Shown: piece after piece, positions 4,860 to 5,244 of the stretch | Numbering within the stretch: position 1 is the stretch's first letter | How the letters are laid out: every line of letters starts with the position of its first letter | Made by a program: the position numbers and the translations under genes | The notes under the pieces: generated by a model | What the model was told of the DNA's origin: nothing | Databases searched by the model: none | Seen by the model: the letters and a program-made list of their open reading frames with translations, nothing else | Origin: Syntrophomonas sp. UBA1376 | Lineage (GTDB): Bacteria; Bacillota; Syntrophomonadia; Syntrophomonadales; Syntrophomonadaceae | Assembly: GCA_002305535.1 (NCBI GenBank) | Contig: DBRE01000114.1 | Coordinates: 1-5,244, forward strand | Direction: 5' to 3' | Length of the DNA stretch: 5,244 nucleotides

Positions 4860-4945
4860 AACTGGTCAGGCAACTAAACTACTGGGGGGCATTAATGGAG
4901 AGTTGGGAGTGTGTCACAAACTCTAAACCAGGTGTTGATGTATGA
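4853..4945 (+). CDS. Doubtful 30-codon ORF overlapping the end of hisS
   Basis: An ATG at 4853 overlaps the hisS stop (ATGTTAA) and reads 30 codons to TGA at 4943-4945. Overlap of this kind often marks translational coupling, and a his gene might be expected next. The product (MLKLVRQLNYWGALMESWEC...) matches no family I know and has no clear ribosome binding site. It may be the decayed start of a lost downstream gene, or chance. Confidence 0.2.
   Translation: MLKLVRQLNYWGALMESWECVTNSKPGVDV
4899..4924. repeat. Short inverted repeat downstream of hisS
   Basis: AGAGTT (4899-4904) pairs with AACTCT (4919-4924) across a 14-base loop that holds GTGTGTCAC, itself able to fold. No T tract follows, so it is a poor terminator. 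The sequence resembles an insertion sequence end, which I cannot confirm. Confidence 0.3.
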
Positions 4946-5244
4946 TGTAGGAATTGTAGCAGATATGGCAGGGCATCCCAAAGTCTATTACATTAGGCTA
5001 GGATGATCCGGACACTGAAGTATCGCATGACGTAGTACACAAGATAAACGACGCTTTTGCGTTGAAAAGTAATGTTCTGGAGTTATTGATGATCACCTGT
5101 AAATATCTACGCAAAAAACATACTAGTTCCATTTATAAAGTAATAGCCTTTATTCTTATCTTCCTTGTTGGCAATTTCATTGGCAACTGTCAAAATGGGC
5201 TTTGCCAATTAAAAAAGCGAGGGCTTAAAACCCTCGCTAATTCT
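4938..5244 (+). pseudogene. Possible frameshifted ORF ending in a membrane segment, open at window edge
   Basis: One frame runs from ATG 4938 (MYDVGIVADMAGHPKVYYIR...) to a TGA at 5004-5006. If one base is skipped near 5001, reading continues as DDPDTEVSHDVVHKINDAFA and on without a stop to the window end. The joined product includes a positively charged stretch and then a hydrophobic segment (VIAFILIFLVGNFIG, about 5150-5194). The join reads naturally, which suggests a single frameshift in a decayed gene. Against this, the frame also crosses the hairpin at 5216-5238, and I recognise no family. Alternatively, a small membrane protein starts at ATG 5089, which has GGAG 6 bases upstream. Confidence 0.25.
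5205..5238 (-). terminator. 8-bp hairpin terminator, best read on the minus strand
   Basis: AGCGAGGG (5216-5223) pairs perfectly with CCCTCGCT (5231-5238) around a 7-base loop. On the minus strand the stem is followed by a run of six T, a strong terminator for a minus-strand gene lying beyond the right edge. On the plus strand the tail is only AATTCT before the window ends. Confidence 0.65.

Noticed and set aside
1..5244. CRISPR array or complete insertion sequence
   Set aside because: There are no regularly spaced repeats and no transposase gene. Insertion sequence resemblance near 2982-3036 and 4899-4924 is only an impression of end-like sequence.

Overview
The window (5244 bases, moderate to low GC) looks like chromosomal DNA of a Firmicute, probably an anaerobic clostridial or syntrophomonad-like lineage. 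This is an inference from the strong purine-rich ribosome binding sites, near-consensus sigma-A promoters, short terminators with T tracts, and the type of histidyl-tRNA synthetase. No species is claimed.

Layout. Bases 1-119 (minus) hold the N-terminal end of a calcineurin-like metallophosphoesterase cut by the window edge. Bases 120-316 are a divergent intergenic region with a nested hairpin at 232-287. Bases 317-1153 (plus) encode a membrane-anchored DUF3298-type protein. Convergent to it, a minus-strand pair runs from 2785 down to 1206: first a nucleotidyltransferase fused to a HEPN/HepT-like domain, then a second metallophosphoesterase 50 bases later. Bases 2786-3400 carry no gene I can support, but they hold a perfect-hexamer promoter running straight into a hairpin terminator, and a decayed tRNA 3' end on the minus strand. 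Bases 3401-4859 are a histidine-controlled unit. Bases 4860-5244 hold only degraded or doubtful reading frames and a terminator-like hairpin at the right edge.

The main find is upstream of hisS. A 13-codon leader ORF (3401-3442) encodes MTTKTFIHLHHHI, with four His codons in five, and has its own ribosome binding site. It is followed by a set of mutually exclusive hairpins ending in a Rho-independent terminator directly before the hisS ribosome binding site. The pairings reproduce the logic of the enteric his operon attenuator (B:C plus D:E against C:D plus E:F), but they sit in front of a lone histidyl-tRNA synthetase gene. I see no T-box, the mechanism expected for Firmicute synthetase genes. 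Scarce charged tRNA-His should stall the leader ribosome, favour the antiterminator and raise hisS expression.

The second point of interest is the minus-strand pair. The nucleotidyltransferase and HEPN domains, normally two partners of an MntA/HepT-type toxin-antitoxin pair, are one polypeptide. The HEPN R-x4-H-x-Y motif reads R-x4-N-x-L, and the gene is followed by a phosphoesterase. It may be a domesticated or repurposed relative of those systems.
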